Assembly: GCA_021234155.1 (NCBI GenBank)
Contig: JAJEKV010000034.1
Coordinates: 3,463,491-3,527,490, forward strand
Reading direction: 5' to 3'
DNA: 64,000 bases
Source: Isoetes taiwanensis
Lineage: Eukaryota; Streptophyta; Lycopodiopsida; Isoetales; Isoetaceae
The notes beneath the pieces were generated by a model that did not search any database, was not told the DNA's origin, and saw only the letters and a list, made by a program, of their open reading frames with translations. Below, piece by piece: positions 29,001-40,084 of the stretch (position 1 is its first letter; every line of letters starts with the position of its first letter). The position numbers and the translations under genes are program-made.

Positions 29001-29778
29001 TCTTGGGCTTCAAACCAACTTTCTTGATTATTAAGGATATATAATTTATATTTTACTTCCATCAGGAGGATCTGTAGAGCCATCATGGGTCCAATTAGCC
29101 GAGGTTCTTTACCACCATTTTAAAGTTATCAACCTTTTAAGCTAGTTAAATTGAATTACAATTAGCTAAAAGTAATAGATTTCCCTTCACAATTTACTCT
29201 TCTTTGTTTAACATTTCTTAAATTAACTCCTTAGAATACTTAAACAAATACTTCAAACCAGCTCACTTAGCGGAAAATTAGTACATATGACAGCGGGAAG
29301 TGACATGACGGTTCGGTTTAAACATGATGTTTGGGTAAGAATTCAAGAACATTGCCCCAAGTTTAGTGAATTCAACCCACATGGCACTTTCAAAGCATTT
29401 TGAGATATTTTCAGATAGTCCTTATAAATTATGTTTTGCATACTTGTCTTTACATGGCTGTGAACTCAACAAGATTCTTAAAATATTGCAAAATCGCGTG
29501 GGACTAATCCTTTAGGAACTCAGCAAAGTATCTCAGGTGTTATTGGCAGAGCCCACCGTGTTTCTTCGTCTTGACCTCTTGGACACTTGCCGATTCGTTG
29601 CTCAAAGACCGTCGTAAATAAAGGTAACGGCTGCGAAGACGCTTCCATAAATCCCACGGTCAAATTACATTTCGGCATCACTAACTACAGCATAACTTTT
29701 GCCTCTGAATGGGATTTAAGCCCTCATCGGAACTCCATTCCGGAAAGCGCGAAGGTCGCTTTTCCAGGAAAAATAAAA
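26076..29778. other. No gene recognised
   Basis: A short acceptor-like site near 26,381 (CTTGCAG) precedes about 100 bases of relatively GC-rich, possibly coding sequence, but the frame soon ends. The frame at 27,188-27,454 (plus, 88 codons) has no motif. Nothing else could be supported. Confidence 0.35.
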
Positions 29779-30354
29779 TCACGAAGGGTCGCCGGGTTTT
29801 AGGGAATACTTCAAAATTCGGCCCTCCAGCTGCTTGATTCCACCTTCGCTGCTCTGCAACAATCCTTTTGCCAGCGATTGACAGAACTCCATCGCGTACC
29901 TTACCTTACCGCCATAAGTACAATATCGTATAAATTGCAGTGCATTACAATATCTGGCAATCCACAGTATTTTGTCTGCCAGTTTACTTTGTGGAGTTAA
30001 GTTTAGGAGAAATCGGTAGCCAACTAGAAATTTGCTAAAATATATCGAGAAGAAGGGGCAAAGGCTGCGAGGGCTTGCGACGAGGCCGCAGGTTAAATTA
30101 ATTAAATGGCGGTGGTGAAATACGATTATACAAAGAACCCTCCGCCGAAAAGGCTCCATCAACTCGGCATCAACACCGGGCCATGAGTTATGCTGCTCAA
30201 GGATATCCCAGCCTGTAAGCCTTAGCCTGGGAAGGGTATGGGTTAGTTTGCTTCGTGAAGATTCACGGTGGCGATCATAATAACCCTCTTCTATAGGATT
30301 TTTGTTGGGGATACCTACCACTCTGAAACTCAATGATTTGGGGATAGAAAACAA
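29779..30354 (-). CDS. Anonymous open frame, 191 codons
   Basis: This is one of the longest uninterrupted frames in the window. It is basic and hydrophobic in places (for example CGLVASPRSLCPFFSIYF, KILWIARYCNALQFIRY) and starts with ATG. No domain, signal peptide or repeat was recognised. By rough stop-codon statistics a frame this long could arise once by chance in 64 kb read six ways, so length alone does not prove a gene. It sits in a slightly GC-richer tract (29.6-33.4 kb) that also holds other moderate frames. Confidence 0.2.
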   Translation of the reverse strand: MFSIPKSLSFRVVGIPNKNPIEEGYYDRHRESSRSKLTHTLPRLRLTGWDILEQHNSWPGVDAELMEPFRRRVLCIIVFHHRHLINLTCGLVASPRSLCPFFSIYFSKFLVGYRFLLNLTPQSKLADKILWIARYCNALQFIRYCTYGGKVRYAMEFCQSLAKGLLQSSEGGIKQLEGRILKYSLKPGDPS

Positions 30355-33300
30355 TTCATTTTTGGAGAGAGTTGGAAGAGCAATTGATGGGGAAGTGAAT
30401 TACAAAGATGGGTTTACTTGGGGTTGTGGTAGTATGGTGACCCCAGAAGGATGGTAAAGTTTTCGGCAGGCATGAAGCGATCACCTTCGGGCATATAAGT
30501 CACGAAATTCCTCTCAAAGCTGCTTGTTATTTGGGCCTTTAGCAGAAGAAATTAGGCACGGATAACCAGGCGGTTTGATTCAGCAAGAACACTTTTAGGC
30601 ATTTAGAAATCTCCATTTTAAAATAGGGAAAATTTTTTCTTATGTGATTGATGTGGTTGAAAAAAGAATATACATTCTTGAAAGTCACATAGGTGGTTAC
30701 TTCCGGATTTCCGTGAGTATTAAAGAATATTCATAGATATGGACACACATATCGTGAAGTGGGGTTGAATGAGGCCATGTTCACCAGGTAACTTGCCCAT
30801 TTTTCACCGGAATTTACTCCAGACCGTCTTTAAGCGGAAAGGCCAGGAAAAGGAGAAAAACAAATGTTGTTTATTGGAGTCACAAGATGGCACATTCTAG
30901 TGTACTCTAGGCTGGAGATGCATCCGTTTTATTTACAGGTTATTATCCATCATTTTAAAGTTGCATCATATTGTTTTGGGACCATAAGTGGAATTTGGCA
31001 TATATGAGGAGCATATGCCACGTAGAATAAATTAGCCCATGAAGTGGGAAGTCAAGGAATGGGTCAATTCCCTATATTTGACCTACCCTTCGATGACGAG
31101 CCATTTGATAGTACAGCTAAATTTGGGAGTTTGACCCACACACAGAAATAATTATAGAGCTGGGAGTGAGACCCCGATTACAAATTCAGGCAGCTCAATC
31201 CAAGCATACTAGGGAATCCCACAAGAGGGGGATGTCTAAGAGTATGCTTGGGAGCGAAGCCTAACAAAGCAAAAGAGAAATCAGTACCGGCCATATCATT
31301 TTCAAATTTACACAAGGTTGAGCTAGCATTCCGGTGGCCCACATTATCCCAGTGCGAAAGGCTGCTCAAACTCAGTAAAGGCGGCTCATATTCACATCGT
31401 CCCATTATGAGATTATCCACCGCCTGCGATTGCGGTTTAACACGGCTGCCAAACGTCCACATTTTACAACCCACATACACCATTCGGCAGTTTACCTTCG
31501 CCAAAGGGATACGCCACCGGCTGGAACGATCGAGCACGCTCGACAGCCGAACCGTTTATTTGAGCGGCGTACTCTTTATTTCCAGCAATACAAGAATTCG
31601 ATCAAAGGGTTTTACTCGGCCCACAGAACCCCAGGCAGAATAACGAAACCGAGAACATATAAGAGATCAGTTCCGGCGGGGCCACTTTGTGCATACTATC
31701 ATATCTAAGTTACTTATCTTCTTACCTTTCAGCGAACCTCACCGGGCTCGCCGCGAGCAGAGATACGCAGCTCGCGAACTGATAAATTTTGCTCTGCTTG
31801 AATGCCAGCATTTGTCAATTTAGGGCGCCAGAAACCCTCTAAATTGCCTTCATAGCGCCAAAGGATGCCCGCTAATCTATCACGCCCTGGTTCCGCCAGG
31901 GATAACCATTCCACGAACTCTTGAAATGAAAGTACTCGGGCTGCGTGAGCTTCCCTACCATGAGGTCGGATAGGATCGCGCCCTCTGAAAATAGCAAAAT
32001 AAAAATTGAGGGCAGAGCCGGCGGGGTTTGCTCCACGCCCGACCAAAGCTGGTTCCCCATCAGTCCTCCCATATCCCTGCTTTAAAAGCAAAGAAAGCCG
32101 AAACAGGCTGGCTGTACGGCTAGAAAGAAACGTAAACCTTCTTTGACCGCTGTGCGATCCACTTATTGCCACGGGGACCTAGAAATCCACACAGGCTGAA
32201 AAATCACCGCTGTCGCCACATAAAGCATCATTCATATCCTCAAAAGTTATTATCACTCATCGCGGGAATAGCATCATCCCAAATAAAAGCCTCCTCCGGG
32301 CCCATTTCCAACACCACAGGTACAAAACTTTCATTAGCGACAGTAGTATATAGTGGCGCCGCGTTGAAATAGGGATTGAAGCCCGGGACCTCTCCAGCCA
32401 GCGGATACGGTGCTTTCAACCGCTTCAGGCGTGTTGAGGATCAAAACTAGACAAATAAACTTTCCAAAAAACGGAATCCCATCACGGCGTTGTATACAAC
32501 CATTCATGAGGTCAATCACGGTTCAGTGGTAGATTTCACAAATGGGCGGCTCAGGATTCAAACAAGTTCTTATTCTCAAAACAGCTAATTTTAAATATCA
32601 CTTGCGGCTCACTTTGTGACCACCGTCCACTCTAGATGGCCCTCCTCCACATTATAAGATGCGAGACCGCCGCCAGACCTTTATCCATTTCGCGCAGCCG
32701 CCCACTTCCATACCTCAGAAACAATGAAAGGCGAAAGGTAATTCGCCAGGGCTTTGCACACCAATATCACACAGGGGCGCTTACCAGCCCAAAATTCAGA
32801 AATCTTTTTTTCTGCTGGCATCCCATTCATATTTCGGACTTTTAAACCAGGCTCTAAAACCTGACTGACAATAGCAATCTATAAGTAGCACCCATAGCGT
32901 ACAACAAAGTAACACCAAATTCAAAATCCCACAACCATCATAAAACTCAGCAGAACTTTTATCCTGCCCAGTGGAATAGATAACACTCCATCTACAGAAT
33001 TCCAGTCACCACTCCTTACAAACGGTATTCCTGGGGTGGAGAACTTCGGGGTTTACAGTAGCTTGAGCCGAGGTGACAACACTCTTCCACTTTTCAAACA
33101 CCCTCTTGAGACTGTGTGAATGTCCTTTACAAAACCAGAATAACAACTGGCAAAACACCTATGCCTTCAAGACACTCACCTCCCTCCCACGCTTCACTTG
33201 GGGCCAGGCCCCAGCTTATCCCCAGAAATCCAAAAGCAACAACCCCACAGGCCGGCCCACATGGGGCCCCAGGCACCGGCTTCATCCACAGAGGGAACCC

Positions 33301-33565
33301 TCGGCACTACGGGTTGAGCCAGCCGGTGGGAACTACCTTCCGGGGTTTGACCCTGCATTTCCGGTTTAGGGCCTCCCACCCGCAAGTAATTGAAATAACG
33401 AAAACTCAAAATCGGAATACCTAAATTACACCGACTGGAAATCTGTATTTATAAATATAACATTCCACATCTCGGCCACATTATTGATATCCATGTTTCA
33501 CAAAAATATGGAATTGCAAGAAATACATGGAATTATTTACAAGGATAGCGAGCATGACAACAGCT
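30355..33565. other. GC-richer tract with several overlapping frames, no gene called
   Basis: Frames of 119-147 codons occur on both strands (31,178-31,537 minus; 31,248-31,643 plus; 31,729-32,172 minus). None shows a motif I know, and the first two overlap almost entirely in opposite directions, so at most one could be real. No repeats or terminal structures were identified. Confidence 0.35.
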
Positions 33566-34350
33566 AAGTTCTATCGTTTGGTTATCCTAATGCATTTTGT
33601 GAACTTGCCAAACTGTTTGTACAGTCAGAAGCAAATCCAGAGCGGTTCACATCTTTCTTTGGCATTTATGATGAACATGGATGGATGAGCAAGAGAAAAG
33701 TGAAAGAATATCAATATTACATTAGCCACATGTGCATCAACAGGAGTGAGGCATGTGTTTTGCCAATGCAACCGGAGTTGGAACTTCGTCTCAACCAGGT
33801 GAACAACGCTCCAAAGAGCACTGCCATGCCACCAATGCCACTCACTGGAAAGGATGATGAAGATGGCAAAAATAAAAAAGAAATGTCAGACGTACTTCAC
33901 AGGCAAGCCGAGGTACAGTTGGGCTGCAATGGATGGTGACCATGTCTTTAAATGCCAGCTGAAGACATCATACGCTTATTACAGTATTGATCAGCTGCTG
34001 CCTAAAGATGATTGCGTCCTGGATTTCTTCTCAGCCGATAGCACTCATGCAAGAAAAGCGAAGTGTGGCATTCGAAAAGGATGGCAAAATATGCCATTTT
34101 TTTGAGATCTTTCTTGGAAATACTAGACAAAATGGCAAGCCAATCAACTAGTGTTTCAGAAGAAGAGAAAGCAGAGGACGAGAATGTGGATTAGAGGGAC
34201 ACTTCTAGACCCAATCTCAGGATTATCCAAGGCACAGACTTATCCAACCTCGATGAGATTTAAGATAGGATGGACGAGAAGAGCTATGAGGAAAGGATGC
34301 ATGAGACAAAGAGATTCTACAGTCCACGCAGAAAGGTATTTGAGGCCTTA
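33566..34350 (+). pseudogene. Broken gene with possible DNA-methyltransferase-like motif
   Basis: A coherent protein can be followed through several frames. It starts with YPNAFCELAKLFVQ-type sequence after a stop at 33,565-33,567 and runs to 33,939. It shifts frame near 33,885 into a segment reading DQLLPKDDCVLDFFSADSTH. It then continues to FYSPRRKVFEALEP near 34,345 through in-frame TAG (34,192-34,194) and TAA (34,261-34,263). The VLDFFSADST segment resembles motif I (DxFxGxGT-like) of N6-adenine/N4-cytosine DNA methyltransferases, including the preceding acidic 'PKDD' turn, but the glycines are replaced. The catalytic DPPY/NPPY-type motif was not seen. Frameshifts and stops make it a pseudogene or error-laden copy. 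The family assignment is tentative. Confidence 0.35.
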
Positions 34351-35040
34351 GAACCTATATAAGTGAAGTGGAGTTCCATTGAGCTGAATGAGTGAAAATA
34401 CAATGACCCATAGGGTACCCACAATGAGGCCCCAACATGAGTGAATATGAGTGAAAAATCCAACAATGACCACAGCCATATAACTAGCTTAAAACATATA
34501 ACTGGGCCCACGACCCACAAAGTTCCAGAACCCAAAACTGCATCCAAAGCCCGTCCAAGTCAGAATTGACCAGATCAAAGCTTCACCTCGGCCCGCAACC
34601 CTCAAATATCGACTCCCAACCCCCACCCCAACAAGAAGGAGTAGAAGTGAAAACTGCAACCGCAACCACCTCGGAACTGCTGAAAATTGGCTATCATCTC
34701 AGTGTCAAGAAAGAGGATCGCGCCGAACTGCAAAACACAATCACACAGATGGTTAACGTGAAAAGGTTAGGAGCCCTATGGCCAAGCATGCATCATGCTC
34801 GAAAGGCAAGCAGAGAACAAGAATCTGATGAAAAAAATAGCAGAATAGAGTAATTATAAAGAATCTTCGGAAGCGACATTGCTATGCCAAAGAGAAAATA
34901 TATAGATACACTAGGCCCAACTATGGGGGTCTTCCCCTCAGTGCCCTCTGGAAGCCACAAAGCTACGCCAGGAAGAGAAAATAGGCACATCCAATAGAAG
35001 AATCCTTTGGAGCCTACGCAGAGCGGCAAGTGCGCTACAA

Positions 35041-35126
35041 TCGGGGAGAGGGAGGGGGAGGAGAGGAGAGAGGAGAGAGAGAGGGAGGAGAGAGAGGGAG
35101 GGAGGAGAGAGAGAGAGAGAGAGAGA
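35041..35126. repeat. GA-rich microsatellite
   Basis: Runs of GAGAG and GGGAGGAG over about 85 bases; simple repeat. Confidence 0.95.
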
Positions 35127-36051
35127 CCAATAGCCAACTGAGAATCAACCCGATAGTAAACAAATAATTAATAGTCAACACAAGCAACCAAGCACAATAG
35201 CACAATATCAAAAATTTAAAAGAGACCCATCACGCCAAACCGTGAAAACAAACGTAATTCACATGGAAGTTTAAGACAAGGATAGACGCCTCCTGATAAG
35301 CATCGAATGCCAACCGAATCGAAAATACATAAGCAGATGAAAAAGGATTCCGCAGATAATGACACAACAAATGAGAATACTCTTCTGACAGAGCTACGCC
35401 GAGAGAGAGAGATAGTAAGATAGAATAGTTCAGGGCCCCACCGCAGGGTCCGACCTTAGATGCTCTCCGTATTTGGCAAGTGCTACCTGAAAATTGCAGA
35501 GGCTACCAGCCACAAAGATATAGAAGAGAAGAGTCGATACAACCCTCATTAGGTGGAACGAGAAGAAATCAACAGATGTTAAGACGAGCCGACACCAGGT
35601 GACTAGACTCAGAGGAGGGAGGGAGGGAAACTCTAGAACTAACAACATAAGCTCGAGGAAAAACACCGATGAGGAATGCTAGCAGGCAATATGGATATAT
35701 AGTAGACAGAGCCAAAGAAAGCCTGCACCATAGAAGGCTCAGGCTATAGATAGATCTGATGCTCAAAATGGCATGACGCCAAAACAGGCGTCCCTTTCTC
35801 CAGAATGATGGTTCTCTTCTATATAAGAACAGAACCATGACATTCTAGGGAAGGGTCCTTTGCAAAGCAATAACATCCGACACAAAAAGGAACCTACCTC
35901 CTCCAATCACAGACCGAGGCTACGAGCAAAAACAAGTAAGATCACTGAAAATCCATTGAAATATGCAGACTACCCTAGGACCAGGATAAATGGATAAAGA
36001 ATAAAGCGGACGTTGTGGAGCAAAGGAGCAACAGAACAACAGGGCAATTAA

Positions 36052-36145
36052 GGCAAGAAGGAGAAGACAACATGGGTAACTAATGTTAAATTGAACAAGG
36101 CAAGAAGGAGAAGACAACGGGGGTAACTAATGGTAAATTGAACAA
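36052..36145. repeat. 47-base tandem duplication
   Basis: Two adjacent copies (36,052-36,098 and 36,099-36,145), each starting GGCAAGAAGGAGAAGACAAC and ending AAATTGAACAA, differ at about three positions. Confidence 0.95.
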
Positions 36146-37952
36146 AAAAGGGCCATTAGAAGCGATGAGGCACTTGACAACAAGGAGGTACGGTAAGGAC
36201 CACCAAACAAGCATAGATGCCAACCATGAAAAATGAAGAAAAGCAGCATGAAGCCCAATGAACCAACGCAAACAATGCAAATGGAGCAACCAAAACGAAT
36301 GCAATGAAATGGATCAAGTCAGACTACAAAGAAATGAGGAATCAACCAAAACAACAGTATGAGCAATGGAGCTGAAGAAGCAGAAGAACCATGCAGATAA
36401 AGGAAAAAACCTGGTGCCAAACATAGGCTAAACAATAGAAGACCCGAATACTATGGTAAAGACATTGATTGATATCTTAAGAAGGAACTAATGATGATAA
36501 GTTGAAAAAGTGATGCACCAACAAAGGACAAGGGACACAAGGTGACATCCCCATAGCCAGAACACAACTGAAAGCACGATGAGAACTACAAGAAACAAAA
36601 AATGGAGCCATAACGGATAAAAGATGAATAGAACTGATGAGACAAGGGAATACTAGGGACCAACAAGACACAAGAACCGTGCGGGGTGCACGGAACCAAC
36701 AGTAAAATGGAAAATGATGCCAACAAGCAAAAAAACAGACTCTAATGAATCGGGCAACTCGGATAAAGAAAATTACAAAGATAAGAAAGCATGAAAGTCT
36801 ATCTCGCAAGGCCAATATAACAAGTAAAATTAAGGTCACGAAGATAAGCAACGAAATTATGAGCAAGGAAAATTAAAATAACAAAGCTAAACAATAATGA
36901 GACTAAAAGAATAAACTCAAAATAAATGAATCCAATCAACCATGGAACAAGCAGAACAAGTGGATACAACTATGATTAAAGGCAATAGAACACGACCGCT
37001 ATCACGTTTGAAACTTTGACATTTCACAGGGAATTTTTAGATAAAATAACCTTGTATTGGAAATGGGGTCCGTTCAGACGAATTAACCAATCACCTTATC
37101 CTTTGTTGTTGACCTTTGTTGATTGTACACAAATAAAGAAATGCATGCATAGAGAGTTATCTCTGAAAATATTCAGCAGAGCATTCAAGGTGCTCTACCT
37201 GCATATATATGTTTGAGCCTCAGTCGACATTCAAGCGCACACCCTGTGTTACAAAAGGTGTGTTATGAGTGAAACGCTTTCTAATTTGTAGCGTTAAGCT
37301 TTCTTTATACATGCCTTATAAAATGCGTTGCTAAAGACATTTAATTAGCTTAATCTAGTGAAAGAGGAAATGGTAGCTATTGTTACTTTAGTAAACGAGG
37401 ATGCTGTGTAGCGATATAAACATTATGAATATTATGTTCGAATTTGCACGTGTCCTGGTTATGGTCACGAGGGTATTAAACTAAAATTAAAATTTTGTTT
37501 TTATTTTATAATAACTACAAAGTTGTTTTCAAAATAAAGATTGGTTTTCCAAGGTCCAATCTTCGAGAAAATTGAATCCAAGTCCAGGAACTTTATTTAA
37601 TAGTACATGGGCTTGAATCAAGTCCCCTCTTCTTGAAAAATGCTACACACAAACTTGTCACGCTTAGCAAACCTCTTTAACATGTGCCAACCCTCATAGA
37701 TACTAGATTGCTAGCAAAATTAGTCGTATTCTTTTTTAAGGTTTTCTTCCACTGTAGTACTTGACTAGCAAATTTTTCTTCAAACTCATGATGATCAATA
37801 TCTAATTTGTAAACCAAAAGTTACGAAGATGAATCATTCAAAAATTCTCCAATTGTTTACGACATCTTGATACTTTGGACATTGTTTTCTTGATATTAAT
37901 ATTCAAAACTCTTGCCACGAGCATTTGTTATGCTAGAATTTGATTGGTAATC

Positions 37953-37993
37953 AATAGAATAGAATAGAATAGAATAGAATTGTTTTATCGTCT
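37953..37993 (-). mobile_element. Extremely 5'-truncated LINE 3' end with (TTCTA)n tail
   Basis: On the minus strand this reads GACGATAAAACAA followed by about five TTCTA units. GACGNTAAAA is the last conserved block of the LINE copies at 39.6 and 62.1 kb, also next to TTCTA or CCTT repeats. Only about a dozen bases of the element remain, as expected when target-primed reverse transcription aborts early. The alternative is a plain microsatellite. Confidence 0.5.
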
Positions 37994-38192
37994 TCTACTT
38001 TGATTCTATTTCTCGTTAAAATAATACAGAGCATTATAACTGTCATTGCACAATTGGGGGAATATAGTTGCAAGTTAGCAAAATATCTTGCTTGGTAAAA
38101 TGTATTAGATGGTTATTTTTTGGACAAAACATTGCTACATCTTTTGTTGCTAAGCCATACTTCCTTTGACACAAGACTTGTTGCATAAAGTC

Positions 38193-39640
38193 TTGTTGCA
38201 GCTGGAAGATTGGCTCTCTGAGCATGGAGGTGCGGGCGCCCATCTCATGCATCACACAATCCGGCAACTCATATATGCTGACGATGTCAACCTCCTGGCC
38301 TATACTCCAGAGGATATGCAACGTCACCTGGATGCTCTTGATACATTTTGCCGATTCACTGGCATGCGAGTTAACTTGGCCAAAACTAGGGTGCTGCTAG
38401 TTTCATCATCCTGTCAGCCAAGGCTTCCCTCATTCACTTACCAGGGACAAGATGTAGAGGGGGATCGAGTTCTCAACTACCACTCATTGGGATGCTGCCA
38501 TCAGGTTGCAGGTTAAGGGGAGTTGGAAAGCACTATATGCCATGCAGAACAACAGCCACAAGGCAGAGTTGTATGCCTGGGGCTACCAGTCACACTTGTT
38601 TCGGGCCTTGGTCGATCCGATCCTTTTGTATGGGGCAGAAGTGTGGGGTTTGGTGATATCCATCAACACCTGGAATGACCTCAAGCAGGTGCAGAAGGCC
38701 TTCTTAGCACGAGCCCTTGGGGTAAAGTCCACAGTTCCATACCAGATCCTACTCCAGGAGACAGGTTTTCTACCCTTCAACAGGCTGCATTGGAACGCCA
38801 TATCATTTACTTCCAGAAGGTGGTCGCTATGGGTGATACACATTTGCCCAACCTTGCTTTGGCCATGGCGATGAGTCCCCAACGCCTGAAATCCTGCTGG
38901 AAGGACAAGCAAGCTCAATGGTTCTCACGCTGGGGTGTACAAGCAAACAGATGCGTACATGTAAGGACAAAGAAATATCACAAGGCACTTAAGCTATACC
39001 TAGATGCTACTTTCCTTTGCAAGCTCTGGGATGCAGGTGCTCTGACGCACGTTAAGCTGGCACACTATCAGCAGCAAGTCAATCCTAGGCTCATGAGAGG
39101 CCCACACCAGTACTTGTACACCCATTTGCCCATGAAGAAGCGCATACTTATAGCTTCCATTCGCACGGGTGCACATCGCCTCCGCATTGAGACAGGATGT
39201 TGGGCTCGGGAAGCACGAGAGCAAAGGCTTTGCCAGTGTTGCCACCAGGGCGCCACTGAGGATGAATGTCATGCCCTCTAGATCTGCCCAGCATTTGCCC
39301 ATATCCGAGAGCGATATGTTCGATTACTAGTACCTGGCCAACCGTTGCATCAGTTATTGACTACGGCATCAGTGGGTTTGTTGGGGTCATACCTCTAGGC
39401 GGTTATGGATGCACGGACTCAGTTGTGTCCTCCGGGACGGTATTGAACTGTCCTATACAATTGTACAGCGTGCCAGCATACTTATTACTGCTAAGGTTTT
39501 TCCCTCAAAAACCCTTCGGGGCGGGGGTTTTTTAATCCTGTCAGTAATACGCTTGCTGCTCTCTTTTTTGTTTGGGTTCCATAGGCCAATCGGTCTCCGT
39601 GGACGCTAAAAAATCTATTCTATTATTTAGTTAAAAATCT
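38193..39640 (+). mobile_element. LINE (non-LTR retrotransposon), 5'-truncated, reverse-transcriptase remnant
   Basis: The reading frame holds the reverse-transcriptase catalytic block LIYADDVNLLAYTPEDMQ (YADD at 38,274-38,285), followed by FTGMRVNLAKTRVLL. After a frameshift near 38,475 it continues with LFRALVDPILLYGAEVWG, the usual LINE thumb/C-terminal region. A second shift near 38,800 leads into a C-terminal zinc-knuckle-like segment (CQCC...EDECHAL) that ends in an in-frame TAG at 39,279-39,281. In the sister copy at 61.8 kb this codon is CAG. The 3' untranslated part ends CTCCGTGGACGCTAAAAAA, then TTCTA repeats. The endonuclease and most of the polymerase fingers are missing, so this copy cannot move by itself. 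Confidence 0.9.
39486..39553 (+). other. Conserved structured 3' region of the LINE
   Basis: TATTACTG near 39,483 pairs with CAGTAATA near 39,541. Between them lie the conserved blocks GGTTTTTCCC and GGGGGTTTTTTAATCC. The same arrangement with different stem bases is present in the copies at 62.02-62.07 kb and, on the minus strand, 49.87-49.95 kb. Such 3' stem-loops are known in some LINEs as the site the reverse transcriptase recognises. That function is inferred here. Confidence 0.6.
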
Positions 39641-39989
39641 TATATATTGGACGAGAAAAATTTATTAATTTACTACTAGCTTCCCATGATTTTGATGCAA
39701 AGTTGTTCCTGTGTGTGCATATCCCTGTGTGTGCATATCACAACTTTGTTAAAACTTTTCAAAACTTCGACTTTAACTTACGAAATGGTACAATTAGGAC
39801 CTCGCTACGGTTCCATTCCGTCCATTGTCCCAGAGGTCATGTTTCCTCCAGCCTCGCCTCGGGCTCCTTCTCATCCTCCCTCAGCATCCACAGCAGAGAT
39901 TGGAGCTATTCGGCCCCCAAAAGGAATTGAGGTGTTAGATCCTTGAGGGATTTCTTTCCCAAATACTCCTATTCCACTTCCACCTGGAG
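39641..39989. other. Spacer between LINE and LTR array
   Basis: Contains a 16-base tandem word (CCTGTGTGTGCATATC) near 39,708-39,740 and a proline/serine-rich open frame at 39,686-39,946 without a recognised family. From about 39,990 diverged fragments of the neighbouring LTR begin. Confidence 0.4.
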
Positions 39990-40084
39990 CTACCGTGATT
40001 ATTGGTTGAGGGCTTATCATGCCATATTAATTAAAGGCAAGAAGATCACAAAATTGTTAGAAAGTGATTTTCCCGAAACTTAAG
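39990..40084 (+). repeat. Diverged, rearranged LTR fragment
   Basis: GTGATTATTGGTTGAG, AATTAAAGGCAAGAAGAT and CCGAAACTTAAGTTG occur in the same order as in the intact LTRs (compare 41,555-41,712), with the sequence between them shortened or altered. It is a scrambled left edge of the array. Confidence 0.65.

Larger units (their letters stand above)
34351..37952. other. T-poor, purine-rich block and flanks, no gene called
   Basis: From about 34.9 to 37.0 kb the plus strand is strikingly poor in T and rich in A and G, then changes abruptly near 37,005. The long minus-strand frames here (for example 36,477-36,866) are hydrophobic by-products of that skew. A plus-strand frame at 34,566-34,853 (95 codons) is hydrophilic and unrecognised. 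A GA-rich microsatellite lies at 35,041-35,126. Confidence 0.5.

Noticed and set aside
31178-31643. Overlapping opposite frames of 119 and 131 codons
   Set aside because: They cover the same bases on opposite strands, and neither shows a recognisable domain or splice signal.
35430-36866. Several hydrophobic minus-strand open frames
   Set aside because: They arise from the purine-rich, T-poor plus strand, which removes stop codons on the opposite strand and yields Leu/Phe/Ser-rich translations; no motif or start context.
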